Below are positions 23,301-34,114 of a DNA stretch of 64,000 nucleotides, in pieces. The notes below the pieces were generated by a model. That model ran no database searches, was not told where the DNA came from, and saw only the letters and a program-made list of their open reading frames with translations. The translations under genes and the position numbers were made by a program. This DNA comes from Pseudorasbora parva (lineage: Eukaryota > Chordata > Actinopteri > Cypriniformes > Gobionidae): contig NC_090180.1 of assembly GCF_024679245.1 (NCBI RefSeq), positions 8,700,007 to 8,764,006 of the forward strand, in the 5' to 3' direction. Position 1 is the stretch's first letter, and each line of letters starts with the position of its first letter.

Positions 23301-26300
23301 AATAAAAATACAGGAAACTACATTTGGTCATCTAACCAATCTAAGACCATTGCGTTTATCAGAGGGATGGGCTTCATAGAAGCAGGAAGCAAACGAGTCG
23401 TTCAAAGGGGAGTGGAGACAGCGGAGTGGAATAAAGGTCAAATATAAGAAAAATACGCCGTTTTAAAAAAGAAGAAGTATTAAGACATGTTATACTGCGC
23501 CCCATAAACACAACTGAGCCTAGAAAAAAATAACGGAACAATCCCTTTAAAATATAACAAAGAAAGAATGTGTTGAACCAATTTTGATACTTGAAGGTTC
23601 AACGAGCTTAAAAAAGCATTGAAGTTTTATGGCTATTATTAGTTTGAATTCATTCAAATCTTTATGATCAGAGTGTTTTTTCTTTTGCAATAATAAAATA
23701 ACGTTCCCAGAATGTTGCAGGGTTGTCATTTTTTAAATAACCTAAAAATAACTTACACTAATCACTTTCACTACTGGTTATTCGGGCTTTCCTGTAGCTC
23801 AAACAGTAGAGCGTGGCGCTAGCAACGTCAAGGTCATGGGTTCGAGTCCTAGGGAAAGCAATAACTGACAAAAATGTAAAATGTACCTTAAAATGCAATG
23901 TAAGTCGCTTTGGATAAAAGCATCTGCCAAATGCATAAATGTAAATGCTATTTTTCCCAATTAAAACATGCAGATGTTTTTGTGCAATGACCTGTACTCT
24001 GAAATTACTTTAATAGATATTTAAACTAAAATATGAATCCAGATCAATATAAAAATAATAATTTGTGGAGTTTGTTTCTATATGTTTTTTGTTTCTACTG
24101 CGTGCCTCTGAAATACATCACAATACTGAAATACTTCTCTAGCATGCAATTTCTCCTGTCTTCCACAGACTCATTACTCGTTACACATTTCTCACGTACT
24201 TTAAAAATGATTGGGGATTTTGTTTTACTGGCTGCCTAAAATATTCATTTATCGAGTAAAGCTTGGAACATACTCTGCAAGAACAAAGAAATATGTTTGT
24301 TTTCTCGAGGTGGCAAGAACAAGAACAAAGTTCGTTCTGGCCAGTACATGAATACTTCACGAGAAAAGCTGGTGCCGAACATCAACGTTTCTCCGCATTA
24401 ACCCCGCCCACTTCAAATGTCTGACCAATCACACAATAGTTCTCAGACACCCGCAAGAAAAAAGTTCTGCTCAGACGATGTGTCGAGAACAAGCTGCGAG
24501 AACACCCAAACCAGGGCTGCGAGAACAAAATTACGTCATTTTGTTCTCGCAGCCCTGGGAGCGAGAACTTTTTTAACTATATATGACTCTGACCCAACCC
24601 ATGACTTAAGATGTAGGAGTAGCATAAGATTGGAGTAGATGTCTCTCACAGATCAAACAAATAGGGCTAGGCAACAAACTCAAGCTCCAATGAGATTTCT
24701 CTTTTAAAATGTAGTGACCGGTGTTTTGTTTTGATCTATCCTCTTGTACTTCTGCGTTTGTCAGTACAGTACTGTATATGTTGGTTCAGAGTTCATTCAT
24801 CCGCCGGAACTAGATTTGTGTACCTATTACCAGAAGACAGTGATTATGGTTTATAAAGTTAGAAATATGGATTTCTTACAAAAATGCATCCCTTCACTTC
24901 AGAAGGCCTTCTTTAACCCACTGGAGCCACATGGATTACTTGTATGATATATGGATGCACTTTTTGGGCTCCATAATCTCAGGTACTATTCACATAAAGC
25001 TTGGAAGAGCCTGGATATTTATGTATGGCCGCAAGAAAAAAGTCATATACACCTAGGATGGCTTGAGTAAATTATGGGATCATTTATTTTTAGAGAAAAC
25101 ATTTTTTTGTTAAACTAACCCTTTAATCTCATTGAATCTTGATGTCTGATGTACTCGGTAATTGTTATTAATTAAACAATGAATAAAAACTAAATATGGT
25201 TTTATTGCTGATACATACTTAATATACTGATTTTAGGCATCCATACATCCATCATGTCATGGGTGTGCTGTAGACATTAAATAACATCTGCGGATGGACG
25301 TTCTTTAACTGCTGCTTTGTGATGTTCTACTGTAACATCTACTATGGGATAAAAGCTGATTTGCCATAGTTGTTAACATGCAACAGATTAGATAAGTAAG
25401 TGTTACGTTTATGGTTATGTGGCATTTTAATAGTATCTGTATATAATTTAATGCCAAAAGCAACCCTTCTCTTACTTTTTTTAAATTACTTTTCTTTTCT
25501 TTTTTTGTATTTTGTTAAATTATTAAATAATCCATTACACCACCCTGTTTATTTTTGCTTTGTGATTTTTGCGTTCTTTGGTACCGGAGTAAAGACGACA
25601 TCCGAGTAAAGAGGTTAGGGGAACGTTAGAATAACATTAGGGGAACGTTAAAAGTAATGTTAGAATAACTTTCTACAAACCAAAAACTAACATATTTCTG
25701 TTCAGAAAACTTTCCAGGCTAACCAAAAACAAACCTTTAAAAAAATACATTCTGGAAACCAAATACTGTTAGCTGGCACGTCACTCAGACGACATAGCGA
25801 GCTTAAATAGCTGTTTTTCACAACATGACAACAGCCAGTTCTCTGTTGACCCCTTAATGCAGTCATGAATAAATCATGTATTTCTAAAAATATTCGGCAA
25901 ACTAACTAGGCCTAAAGCAGAAATAACTATGAACCATAATGTGTGCAGAGAGACACAGATGGAGGGATATTTAAAAGAAAAATAAGAGATTTTACTGCTG
26001 TTGGCCAAGTAAGATTATGTATTTTGGCACGAAATGCCATATTTTGTCTGGGTCAGACACAATAGCCTATATGTAATATCTGTCTGCAAACCAAACATGC
26101 TGTGGAGGAAGCAAATATTATCCTTTTTAGATTACCCAATACACTTATTTCATTCCTCTATCTGTAGTCTGAGGGTCTACAGTAGATGTATGGTGTGTCT
26201 TTTTGAGAATTTCTAAATGAAATGCAATTAATTATTTTAAAATGTATTGTACAATGGAGAAAGCGCTTTCTGATTATGCTATGTTAGCCACTTGGCTAAC

Positions 26301-29300
26301 TATAAGACTAACTGTGTTGCTGTTCCGTTAGTCTTATCGTTACAACAATTAGTTTTCTGCGGGTATATCCAAACAGTTATTTGTCTGTCTAAAAAAATAC
26401 ATTCCATATTAAAGTGTCTTTGGTGTTTCCATGGTTTCAACAGAAATCACGGTTAACTCGGATATGACGTCATTGACAGGCGACGCATGGACACGGTCTG
26501 TAACACTGGTTAAAATATTGGATTTCTCTGGATTTAAAGCTGCACTGTGTAATTTATCCATCCGCCAATTCAAAACAAAGGCGTAGTTTTATGACGTAGT
26601 TGAAGGCGTACTTTAAATCTTTTGAGCACAGAATCTTGGGACATGTTGACTCATGACTCATGTTCATGGATGCGATTATTAATGTTACTGTAGTATGTAG
26701 CAGAGCAGGACTGAGTGTTGTGGAGCTGAGCAAAGCTGCTGGAGCGATTAATGAGCAACACACACCTCGCGGGCAGCGGGACTTTTATTATGAAGGGATG
26801 GGACACAGTCGCGGGTGCCATTTCTGCTTTTCCAGTCATGAGTATAAGGTAACGCAGCTCTGTTTATCATATTAGATACAATTAAGTGTGTTTACAGTAT
26901 TGTTATGACGTTACTATGTGCGTTCGCTCAGCGGCTGCTGTGACACTTGTAGTGCTAAGAGTAAAGCATTTTTTCTGCCAAATAAAACTGGAAACTGAGG
27001 GTAATGCTGATATGAAGCAAATGACAGGCGACTCCCTCAGATGTCCCGGCTCCTTGATTAAAATAGTAATTTTCTCACAATTTACAAATAGTTCGAAACA
27101 TTTGGGATATTGCAAGAACAAAATATGTAATACTGGCCTAATGGTTTTTTTTGGATATTTTACTGCAAAAATTCTACATAGTGCACCTTTAAACATTGTT
27201 GGAACATAGGTCAACAAAATATATAACATTGTTCTAGTGGTTATTGGATATTTTATTCTATAAATCTTACATATTGTGCCTTTAAAATGCATAATCAAGT
27301 AATTGCATAATAAGCATCCCATATACAAAGAAAAAGTATTTTTCACATGATTATTTTATAAAACAAAAGAAATTGCTTAAAATCATATCTGTTTAAAAAA
27401 TAAATGTAATTTTAATAGCATATGCCAACCTACAAAAGTGCTTATTTTTCCTCTTCAGAAATGTAATTGGAGCAGATTTTTCACAGCGCAACACAAAAGC
27501 GGTGAGTTTTTTAACAAGCTTTTTTACTATTTCCACCAGACTATTGACTGCTAAAGTTAGAAGTGCCTTTTCTTTTGTGCAGCACTATTAACTCCAGTCT
27601 ATTGATAAATTATGCCTACTGTAACTTCTGTCGTAATTACTGTGGATGTGTGTCAAGACTATTAGTGTGTCAGTTCTGAATTCTTACTTTGAAAACTGCA
27701 GCACTCAGTGACATGAACTCAATCGATTTAATAATAACAGGCTGTCACATTTTTTCTTGTGAAATAAAGATTTGCTGGTTTGTTTCAGAATTGAGATGAA
27801 CGCGGGTCCCAGACATTGACGATTATACTCTAAACATAAAAATAACAGTGTCTAAAGTTGATGTCACTTACCCAGGCCATTGAGTGTTCCTATGTGGTTG
27901 ATCATGAAGCCACTGATGCTGTGATTGGCCAGCGAGTCAAACATGCTGCTGAGTGCACTGGCTCCTGCTGCTGTACCAATCAGATACTCCAAAATCAGAT
28001 TCCAGCCAATGAAAAAAGCCACAAATTCGCCCACCGTCACATAGCTGTAAGTATAGGCTGATCCTGTGGTTTTAGGCACACGCACACCAAACTCAGCATA
28101 GCACACCCCTGTGGAGAGATAACAATGATTACTGTAACACCTGTACTCCTGAAGGTTATCAATAAAAGCATGAACGTCTAACTGGTTGCTGAGATGGAAT
28201 CATTGATTTTTTTCGGGGGGTGGGGGGCTGGAGTGTCAGATCAATTCTCAAATGTCAAACCCATACAATCCCAGAGGGACCGATAACAGGAGGAAAATCC
28301 CTCTTTACAGGCTGGATCCCTGTAAACCCCACTATAGTGAAAAAAGATAAGGATTATCTGTTTTTACATCAAAACCAATATGTACTTTCTAACATCAGGG
28401 CTATAGAGCAGTCCATAACCCGTGAAGCTGACATAATGTGATGTATCTTACGATGAAACCTGAATGGCTCTTGAATTTACTCACAGAGAAATCATTGGAA
28501 GGTGAAAAATGACAGATTCATCCCAGGATGGGGCCAGATTGAATTAAAGTTCACTAAAACAACGCAGTGACAATGACTTTTGGTTAGCCAGTGAACGTCT
28601 TCAGAAAAGAAAATGTATTTCAGATGATGAGTAAGTTATTGCATTTTTATTAACGATTATGAAGACAAAGAGGTGTTTTTTTCTTGCAACCAGGAACAGG
28701 CATTAGGTAAATAGGGTTCATTTCGATTTCTTACTGACTTGATAGTTTTAACCCTTTCTTGAGACAGGGTAAAGATGTTAAGTATGATTATAATAGGATA
28801 TGTGTTCATTTCCCCCCCAAAATACATACAGTGTCAGAATACACTACCCTTCACAAGTTTAGTCACAACATTTTATCAGCAAAGATGCATTAAATTGATC
28901 AAAAGTGAATACTTTTTTAATGTTACAAAAGATTTAGATTTTTTGCTTTCTATTCTGGAATAGAAACTGGGAAGAAATTTGCAGTTTACACAAAAATGTT
29001 AAGCAGCACAACTGTTTTTAACATTGATAATAATCATAAATATTTCTTGAGCAGAAAATCATCATATATGGATTTCTGAAGGATCATGTGACACTGAAGA
29101 CTGGAGTAATGATGCTGACAATTCAGCTTTACCTTCACAGGAATAAATTACATTTTAAAATATATTAAAATAGAAAAGAGTTATTTTAAATTGTAATCAT
29201 ATTTCACAATAATACTGATTTTACTGTATTTCTGATCAAATAAATGCAGCGTTGGTGAACTTAAAGCTACACTGTGTGATATTTCCCCCCATCTAGTGGT

Positions 29301-30698
29301 GTAAAGGTATATGACCATCCAGCGAATATTAGTTTCTGTTCCTCTCAATTCTGATTTCGTTTAACTCCTACGGTGGCCGATTTAGTCCAAGATTAACATG
29401 GCAATCCCCCTCTTCACATTCGACACGGTGCCATCGAGTGTTAAAACTCGAAAGGCGAAGCATGAATTTACGGGTATGTCCCTCTTTGGCTAATGTACTT
29501 TCAAGATGGAGGGGCAACATGGCGACCAGCATTCAAACCCCTCACCCGTATGTATTTTCAATGGCATATTATAAACTTACGAGAATACTTTATTACTTGA
29601 AAGAAGTAAATATACATTAATGAGCACATATATTTTTGAAAGAACTAAGTGTTTTTAGCTAAGAATAAACAAAAAAAGTTACACAGTGTAGCTTTAGGTG
29701 ACTTCTTTCTTTCTTTTTAAAAAAATCTTACAGACCCCAAACCTTTAAACAGGAGTGTATATCATCTGTGACACATGTATGGAAGTCAAGATCTTTTACT
29801 TAAAATAAAGCTGAGATTTTTCTGAACATTTTGAGTTAAAGACAAAGAGGATAAGATTTTTTTTATGGCCTGTTTTGCTCATATTTACCACGGGTGTCAA
29901 TATTAGAGGAGGACAGGACAGCTCATATTTAATAGCTATGTGGAATGATAATGACATGCTATCTAAACGCTGTTTCTGTTTCCATGAGTAGAAGGGTCAG
30001 CTGCATACAGGACAAAAATATTCCCTTCGTTTTCCCCTCCCTTTCATTTTTGGGTTGGTTATGTTGGTATCAACAGGGAAAACAAAATGGATTTCCCCTG
30101 GACTCTATTTTAGTTGCTGCATGCTGTGCACAGCTTCAACCTGTGAAGCTAATGAGCAAGTTGACCATGCGTCATCACTACACGTCAGGAGGCATAAAGA
30201 TATACACGTGTTCACTCAGCTTAAGCCTGACTCAGGATCAGTGAATAAAGAATGATATTATCCTCAGTACAATAAAACTACCTAGGCCACGTTTCACTGG
30301 GGGAAGGTTTAAAGGAAGATAACAACCTCTTTTTTTCAGTGTTTTTCTCTTTTGCTTCGGATTGACTGGAACAGGAAGTCGGGGCGGCACTCACCTGACA
30401 GGATGGAGGCCACGGCAGCGATGATGAAAGACACAATGACCCCGGGACCTGCCATTTCCTTAGCCACCAGTCCAGAAACCACGTACATGCCCGTGCCTAC
30501 ACAGCTTCCCACTCCCAGAGACACAAGGTCCACCGTGGAGAGAACGCGGGCGAGTTTGGTGCCGTGGGCCCCCGTGCCACCCGTGCTCTCCAGCATGGAC
30601 TCCACCGGCTTTGTACGCAGAACACGGGACTGGAAGGCAAACCAAGTGGCCCCCCATTGAACCCGCCGTGGGTCCAGTTTGGCAAAGAGCCCACTCAT
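16517..30698 (-). CDS. slc7a14: SLC7A14, orphan cationic amino acid transporter family member, seven coding exons
   Basis: Exons in transcript order are 30698-30395, 28108-27872, 22979-22762, 22646-22500, 19996-19788, 19390-18513 and 16893-16517. They total 2370 nt, or 789 residues (human about 771). Every junction is GT-AG and the phases (1,1,0,0,2,1) close exactly. SLC7A14 belongs to the APC superfamily CAT branch, has about 14 membrane segments and is reported in lysosome-related membranes of neurons and retina; human mutations are linked to retinitis pigmentosa. Visible marks are the substrate-loop motif [12 protein letters not shown] (residues 62-73), GWNLILEY in exon 2, and [17 protein letters not shown] (residues 261-277). 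The acidic, glutamine-rich C-tail is longer than in human. The initiator ATG at 30698 has A at -3 and starts MSGLF, as in orthologs. No internal stops or frameshifts were seen, so the copy looks intact. Confidence 0.96.
17323..17346. repeat. (AT)n tract next to a Tc1 insertion
   Basis: A short AT run ends a few bases before the Tc1-like element at 17353. Confidence 0.85.
17353..18395 (+). mobile_element. Tc1/mariner element in slc7a14 intron 6, internally deleted
   Basis: The ends are CAGTGAGGAAAATAAATATT and ACTTATTTTCCTCACTG. The transposase reads on +, opposite to the host gene. 17616-17915 has the DNA-binding part and the first catalytic Asp ([13 protein letters not shown]), then a stop. 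The next readable stretch, from 17952, starts [15 protein letters not shown]. The roughly 90 residues between, holding the second Asp, are missing, and the usual Glu of NPIENLW is Lys. The copy is dead. Confidence 0.88.
18513..19390 (-). CDS. slc7a14: slc7a14 coding exon 6 (largest)
   Basis: The 878-nt exon covers residues 372-665. It starts [17 protein letters not shown] and has [21 protein letters not shown] long cytosolic loop follows with [14 protein letters not shown] and [17 protein letters not shown], then the last group of membrane segments, including [20 protein letters not shown] and ending [10 protein letters not shown]. The donor is TGTGG|GTGAGT. Confidence 0.95.
19788..19996 (-). 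CDS. slc7a14: slc7a14 coding exon 5
   Basis: Residues 303-371 plus two bases of Arg372. It starts [19 protein letters not shown] and contains [20 protein letters not shown] followed by AMAGDGLLF. The acceptor is CTCTCACAG and the donor TTCAG|GTACTA. Confidence 0.95.
20060..21240. repeat. Probable repeat-derived block in slc7a14 intron 4
   Basis: It starts near TTTAAAGACCACCTGTGG and has CG-richer stretches with paired themes such as AACTTGTAACCAATCA and AACTTGTAGCCAATCA. No transposase frame. Family and edges are uncertain. Confidence 0.3.
21751..21791. repeat. Imperfect (CA)n tract
   Basis: Short CA/GACA-interrupted run in intron 4. Confidence 0.8.
22500..22646 (-). CDS. slc7a14: slc7a14 coding exon 4
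   Basis: Residues 254-302, exactly 49 codons. It carries the highly conserved [19 protein letters not shown] block. The intron between exons 3 and 4 is only 115 bp, the shortest in the gene. Confidence 0.95.
22762..22979 (-). CDS. slc7a14: slc7a14 coding exon 3
   Basis: Residues 181-253. It begins [13 protein letters not shown], has a membrane segment around [11 protein letters not shown], then [19 protein letters not shown] and RFLPYGWSG. The donor is GGG|GTAAAT. A TTAA-flanked repeat (23021-23546) sits only about 40 bases upstream of this exon's acceptor. Confidence 0.95.
23021..23546. mobile_element. TTAA-flanked miniature element beside slc7a14 exon 3
   Basis: The left end is AGGGGGGTTTGC and the right end GGAACAATCCCT, with TTAA at 23017-23020 and 23547-23550. 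It lies in intron 2, about 40 bases from the exon 3 acceptor at 22980-22981. Confidence 0.7.
23786..23946 (+). mobile_element. tRNA-Ala-like SINE with L2-type tail
   Basis: The head at 23786-23859 folds as a tRNA. The acceptor arm GCTTTCC pairs with GGAAAGC, the A-box region is TAGCTCAAACAGTAGAGC, the anticodon loop CTAGCAA gives anticodon AGC (Ala), and the B box is GGTTCGAGTCC. A short body follows, then the tail CGCTTTGGATAAAAGCATCT, nearly identical to the 3' end of the LINE at 51.8 kb. SINEs are transcribed by RNA polymerase III and moved by a partner LINE. Confidence 0.85.
24511..24558. repeat. Perfect 20-bp hairpin in slc7a14 intron 2
   Basis: Arms CCAGGGCTGCGAGAACAAAA and its exact complement are separated by the 8-base loop TTACGTCA. 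Confidence 0.9.
24730..25122 (-). mobile_element. TTAA-type miniature element (family shared with 42.2-42.6 kb)
   Basis: Shared blocks are TTTATAAAGTT, CTTCAGAAGG, GGATGCACTTTTT, GCTTGGAAGAGC and CACCTAGGATGGCTTGAG. It ends AACTAACCCT then TTAA at 25123-25126. The left edge is approximate. Confidence 0.6.
26538..27188. mobile_element. TTAA-flanked miniature element, 651 bp (family shared with 53.2-53.76 kb)
   Basis: The left end is AGCTGCACTGTGTAA and the right end TACATAGTGCACCT, with TTAA at 26534-26537 and 27189-27192. The interior shares long stretches with the second copy (CAGCGGGACTTTTATTATGA, CTTTTCCAGTCATGAGTAT, GACAGGCGACTCCCTCAGA). No transposase. Confidence 0.8.
27193..27285. repeat. 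Extra 3'-end copy abutting the 651-bp element
   Basis: CAACAAAATATATAAC, GGATATTTTA and CATATTGTGCCTTTA repeat the terminal 80 or so bases of the preceding element in the same direction, diverged. Confidence 0.6.
27872..28108 (-). CDS. slc7a14: slc7a14 coding exon 2
   Basis: Residues 102-180 plus one base. It begins [20 protein letters not shown] and includes [20 protein letters not shown], the CAT-type membrane segments 3 and 4. The acceptor is CTCTCCACAG and the donor CTGG|GTAAGT. Confidence 0.95.
28840..29759 (+). mobile_element. Miniature element family A, copy 1, interrupted by another element
   Basis: It runs 28840-29260 and resumes 29697-29759. It starts TACACTACCCTTCAC and ends in a complementary ACAGGAGTGTA. 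The core GGATCATGTGACACTGAAGA and TCAAATAAATGCAGC recur in at least five other places here. Confidence 0.8.
29265..29692. mobile_element. TTAA-targeted element nested in family A copy 1
   Basis: The ends AGCTACACTGTGT and ACACAGTGTAGCT are exact complements. The flanks are TTAA (29261-29264) and TTAG (29693-29696). No coding capacity. Confidence 0.82.
30395..30698 (-). CDS. slc7a14: slc7a14 coding exon 1
   Basis: Residues 1-101 plus one base of codon 102. It starts [16 protein letters not shown] and carries membrane segments 1 and 2, including the APC substrate-binding loop [12 protein letters not shown]. The donor is TCAG|GTGAGT. The same exon probably extends 5' to an acceptor at 30895-30896 (TTATTCACAG), adding 196 nt of 5' UTR. 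Confidence 0.95.
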
Positions 30699-30949
30699 CC
30701 TGGAGCCACGATATGGATCAGAGGGCTTCAAGATTTGGGGCTGATACTCTGAGGAGGAGAGAGGGTCTGAGGAAGCTTCGGGAGATGGTCTTGCAGTATA
30801 GGGGTTCACACAGAAACCAGTTGAGATGTTCACCGTCCTTCAGGTCATTATCAGATGTTTCCACATGATCAGTGAGGGTGAAGGTGAAGCAATGCTGTGA
30901 ATAAAATGAGATGACAACAGTGTGATCAATCATCATTTTTCCTTATACT

Positions 30950-31318
30950 TTTTCAAATAAATGCTGTTTTTTTTGTTTCTTTCTTTTTATCAAAGAGTTC
31001 TAGAAAGAAATAGCATGGTTTGCACAAAAAATAAGCAGCACAACATTTATAATAAGAAGAAATGTTAATTGAGCATTAAATCATCATATTAGAATGATTA
31101 CTTAAGGATCATGTGACACTGAAGATTGGAGTAATGATGCTGAAAATTCAGCTTTACCGTCACAGTAAACCGTAACATTTTAAATATATTAAAACAGAAA
31201 ACTTTTTTCAACTGTATGAATCACAATTCTCAAATTTTGATCAAATAAATGCAGCCTTGGTGATACTTCTTTCATAAACATTAAAAGATCTTACCCATCC
31301 GAAACTTATGAATGGTAA
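30950..31318 (+). mobile_element. Miniature element family A, copy 2
   Basis: Contains GGATCATGTGACACTGAAGA, GTAATGATGCTGAAAATTCA and ATCAAATAAATGCAGCC. The left end is truncated; the right end fades at about 31318. It lies just upstream of slc7a14 coding exon 1. Confidence 0.75.
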
Positions 31319-33149
31319 AGTAAACAAATATTAAATAAAGATAAGATATTAATATTTAAAAATGACGCATAGATGTAGTATAATATCTGTACTTGCATTA
31401 ATAAATAATAACATATACTGAAATGTATATATTAAATATGAATAAATCCAATATATCTTTGTATGATGTATCATGCCTATTCATATAAAATGCCTAAACG
31501 GCCATTGGGTGACATCCTGCGAGTTCTCCCAAAGAGATGCATTTGCTGTTGTTCAAGTGTGTTTCATTTGCATTTTGAAGCAAACCTAAGGCTGTTGACT
31601 GATAAAGCCTTTGTCATGGTAAAAGCCTCTTCAAGCTAGCCTAAAGGAAATGTGCTGCCATATTCACAAGAGTTTATACCGCCTGATTAAACACTGACGC
31701 AAGAGCCCCTTCTTCCCATCAGCTATTTACTGATCTATGTGGAAGAAAGGCCTATTAGCCTAGTTTAACAGATGAATGAATGCTTTTCCGATGTAAAACA
31801 TGCAGCCCAATATTTCGCCGCCATTGTGGATCACAAAAAAAGAAGATAGAACTCAGTCATGGGCACATCTGTCACTTTTCTCAGATAAATCATCAAGCAA
31901 ATCATGTATATGCTAACAATATGACTCATTTAATTCAAAGACAGCGCTTAGATTTGAAACAGAACAGAACATTAGCATATTATTAGCAGATTTTCACATC
32001 GACAAACTGTTTATGGCATCATTCAAAAACAAGAGACCTTCTTTATAAATGCATGTTCACGGGTGTCTGGAAACTGTAGTGATGTTTCATGAGTCATTCA
32101 TTTCCAGTCCATCCTTATAAAACAGGTCAAAAAGATTAAATAAATATGAACAATAAGCTTTTGTGGGTGGTACTAAATGTAATGGCTTTCTGTAAGAGTT
32201 TGTTGATTTGATATCTTGAGGGCCTCTTGATAGGAAGAAGCTGGAGATAACATCAACACCCATGTTGAACAGCAATAAAATCTCCTGATGAGCCCTGGTT
32301 GGCAGCCAAATAGGAACAGACAAAAAAACAAAACCCGACCTGTTCATTCCTGCTCTCATCGGCTTCATTTCCTATCTGGCATTCCTTCTCCTCTGATCTT
32401 TTCTCTCTCAAACATCTTTCATATTACCAACACATTTTTTACACCTCGTTTTACAGTCCTTTCCTCTTCCCTTTCACCACTAGCCCAGTTCCTTTTCTCG
32501 TTTAACTCATCAATCCTGTCACTTTGAAGGATTTTGATGGTTTCTCTCAGCTGTAATTATACTCTCTCTCCTTCATCCATGTCTAACTGTCTGCAGGATG
32601 ACAGTGACAGATCGGAGGGAAGTCTGTCCATCACAGTGACTCAAGCACATGGCTCCTGACCAGGACAATGATTTGTCACACAACAGGCAACAAAGACTGG
32701 GTCTGTCTGTTCTGCCGATCTCAGCTTATCAATTACTTAAATGATGGAGTATGGTTTCAAGCCAAACAATAAACCAAGGTGAAGTCCTGCAAAATGTAAA
32801 AGTAATGGTTATGTAAAGTTCATATGCCAGTCCACAGTGTGCTGTTCAAAGCTAAGCAGTAACATTACACTGATGCTGTCCCTTTAGGGTGCTAGAAGAG
32901 AAGGCCTATATATTCAAAACTTGCCAATGACCTTATGACACACTCATGTATAAACTGTAGCCTGAGGTACAACACAGAGCATTAGTATTATTCAAATAGA
33001 CAAGATAAAGCCATAAAGAACCAAGCCTAGACACAGCCCTGCCTGTATATAATACTTTCCACATGTATTTTATGCATTAATGGAAACATAAAAAATGCAT
33101 GCAACCAGAAAAGCATAGCATAAGGTAAAATAATTTTGCACAAATATAT
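31319..33149. other. slc7a14 5' UTR intron sequence, nothing recognised
   Basis: No exon, RNA gene or clear repeat is visible. Short frames carry no known domain. Confidence 0.45.
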
Positions 33150-33266
33150 ACGCTGCCATTCAAAAGGTTTTAGAAGTATCTTATGCTCACCAAGGATGGA
33201 TTTATTTTATATATATAGTGTGTTATCAGTAGTGTGTATAACAGTGTGTTATTCAAATTTAAAATA

Positions 33267-33342
<76 letters not shown>

Positions 33343-33775
33343 GGGAGGCTTCAAGAAATTAATCAATTTATTCAGAAAGGATGCATTGATCAAAAGTGGC
33401 AGTAAAGACATTTATAATTTTATAAAAGATTCTATTTAAAATAAATGCTGTTCATTTGAAAGTTATATTCATCAAAAAATCCAGAAAAAAACTATCACAT
33501 AAATGTTTTTAACATTGATCATAATCATAAATGTTTCTCGAGCAGCCAATCATCATATTAGAATGATTTCTGAAGGATCATGTGACACTGAAGACTGAAG
33601 TAATGATGAATAAAATCAGCGTCAACATCATAGAAGTAAATTGAATTTTAATATATATTTAAATTGAAAAACTGTTATTTTACATTTTTTGTATTTTTAA
33701 TAAAAAAATAAATGCAGCCTTGATGAGCATAAGAGACTTCTTCTAAAAACATTATAAATCTTATAGATATGATAT
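33150..33775 (+). mobile_element. Miniature element family A, copy 3, with an internal (TG)n tract
   Basis: It begins CTGCCATTCAAAAGG and has the core GGATCATGTGACACTGAAGA and the end GATGAGCATAAGAGACTTCT. A (TG)n tract lies at 33273-33341 inside it. Confidence 0.75.
33273..33341. repeat. (TG)n microsatellite
   Basis: About 34 uninterrupted TG units. Confidence 0.95.
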
Positions 33776-34070
33776 ATGTTTACATGTGGCATATTTCCAT
33801 CTAAAATGAGTAATAATTAATTGTTGCTTTGGAAAAATCATTGTTTTTATTATTTGGGGAAAGTTAGTGAGTGAGAACATGCATGTTCCACGCGTGTAGT
33901 GCATACTCTAAACCTATGATGGTTGGCATAACGAATGATATAGATGCTTCTTTAACCCAATTGGTGTTCGCTATTCTTGATTAAACTATTAGAGACAGAA
34001 GAAATATTTTCAGCATCAGGGTGGTTTTCATAATAAAAATGCATGTGTGCTTTTGAACAGTAATGTGTGC

Positions 34071-34096
34071 ATGTGTGTGTGTGTGTGTGTGTGTGT
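34071..34096. repeat. Short (GT)n tract
   Basis: About 13 GT units. Confidence 0.9.
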
Positions 34097-34114
34097 ACGT
34101 ATGTGTGTTCAAAA

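Noticed and set aside
23786..23859. Functional tRNA-Ala gene
   Set aside because: The tRNA-like part runs straight into a SINE body and L2-type tail, with no Pol III T-run after it. It is a SINE head.
30352..30660. + strand frame opposite slc7a14 exon 1
   Set aside because: Antisense shadow of a real coding exon with no independent support.
30699..30833. 45-residue N-terminal extension of SLC7A14 in the same frame
   Set aside because: The apparent start at 30833 is GTG, not ATG, and there is no in-frame ATG before 30698. Orthologs start with the MSG-type sequence at 30698.
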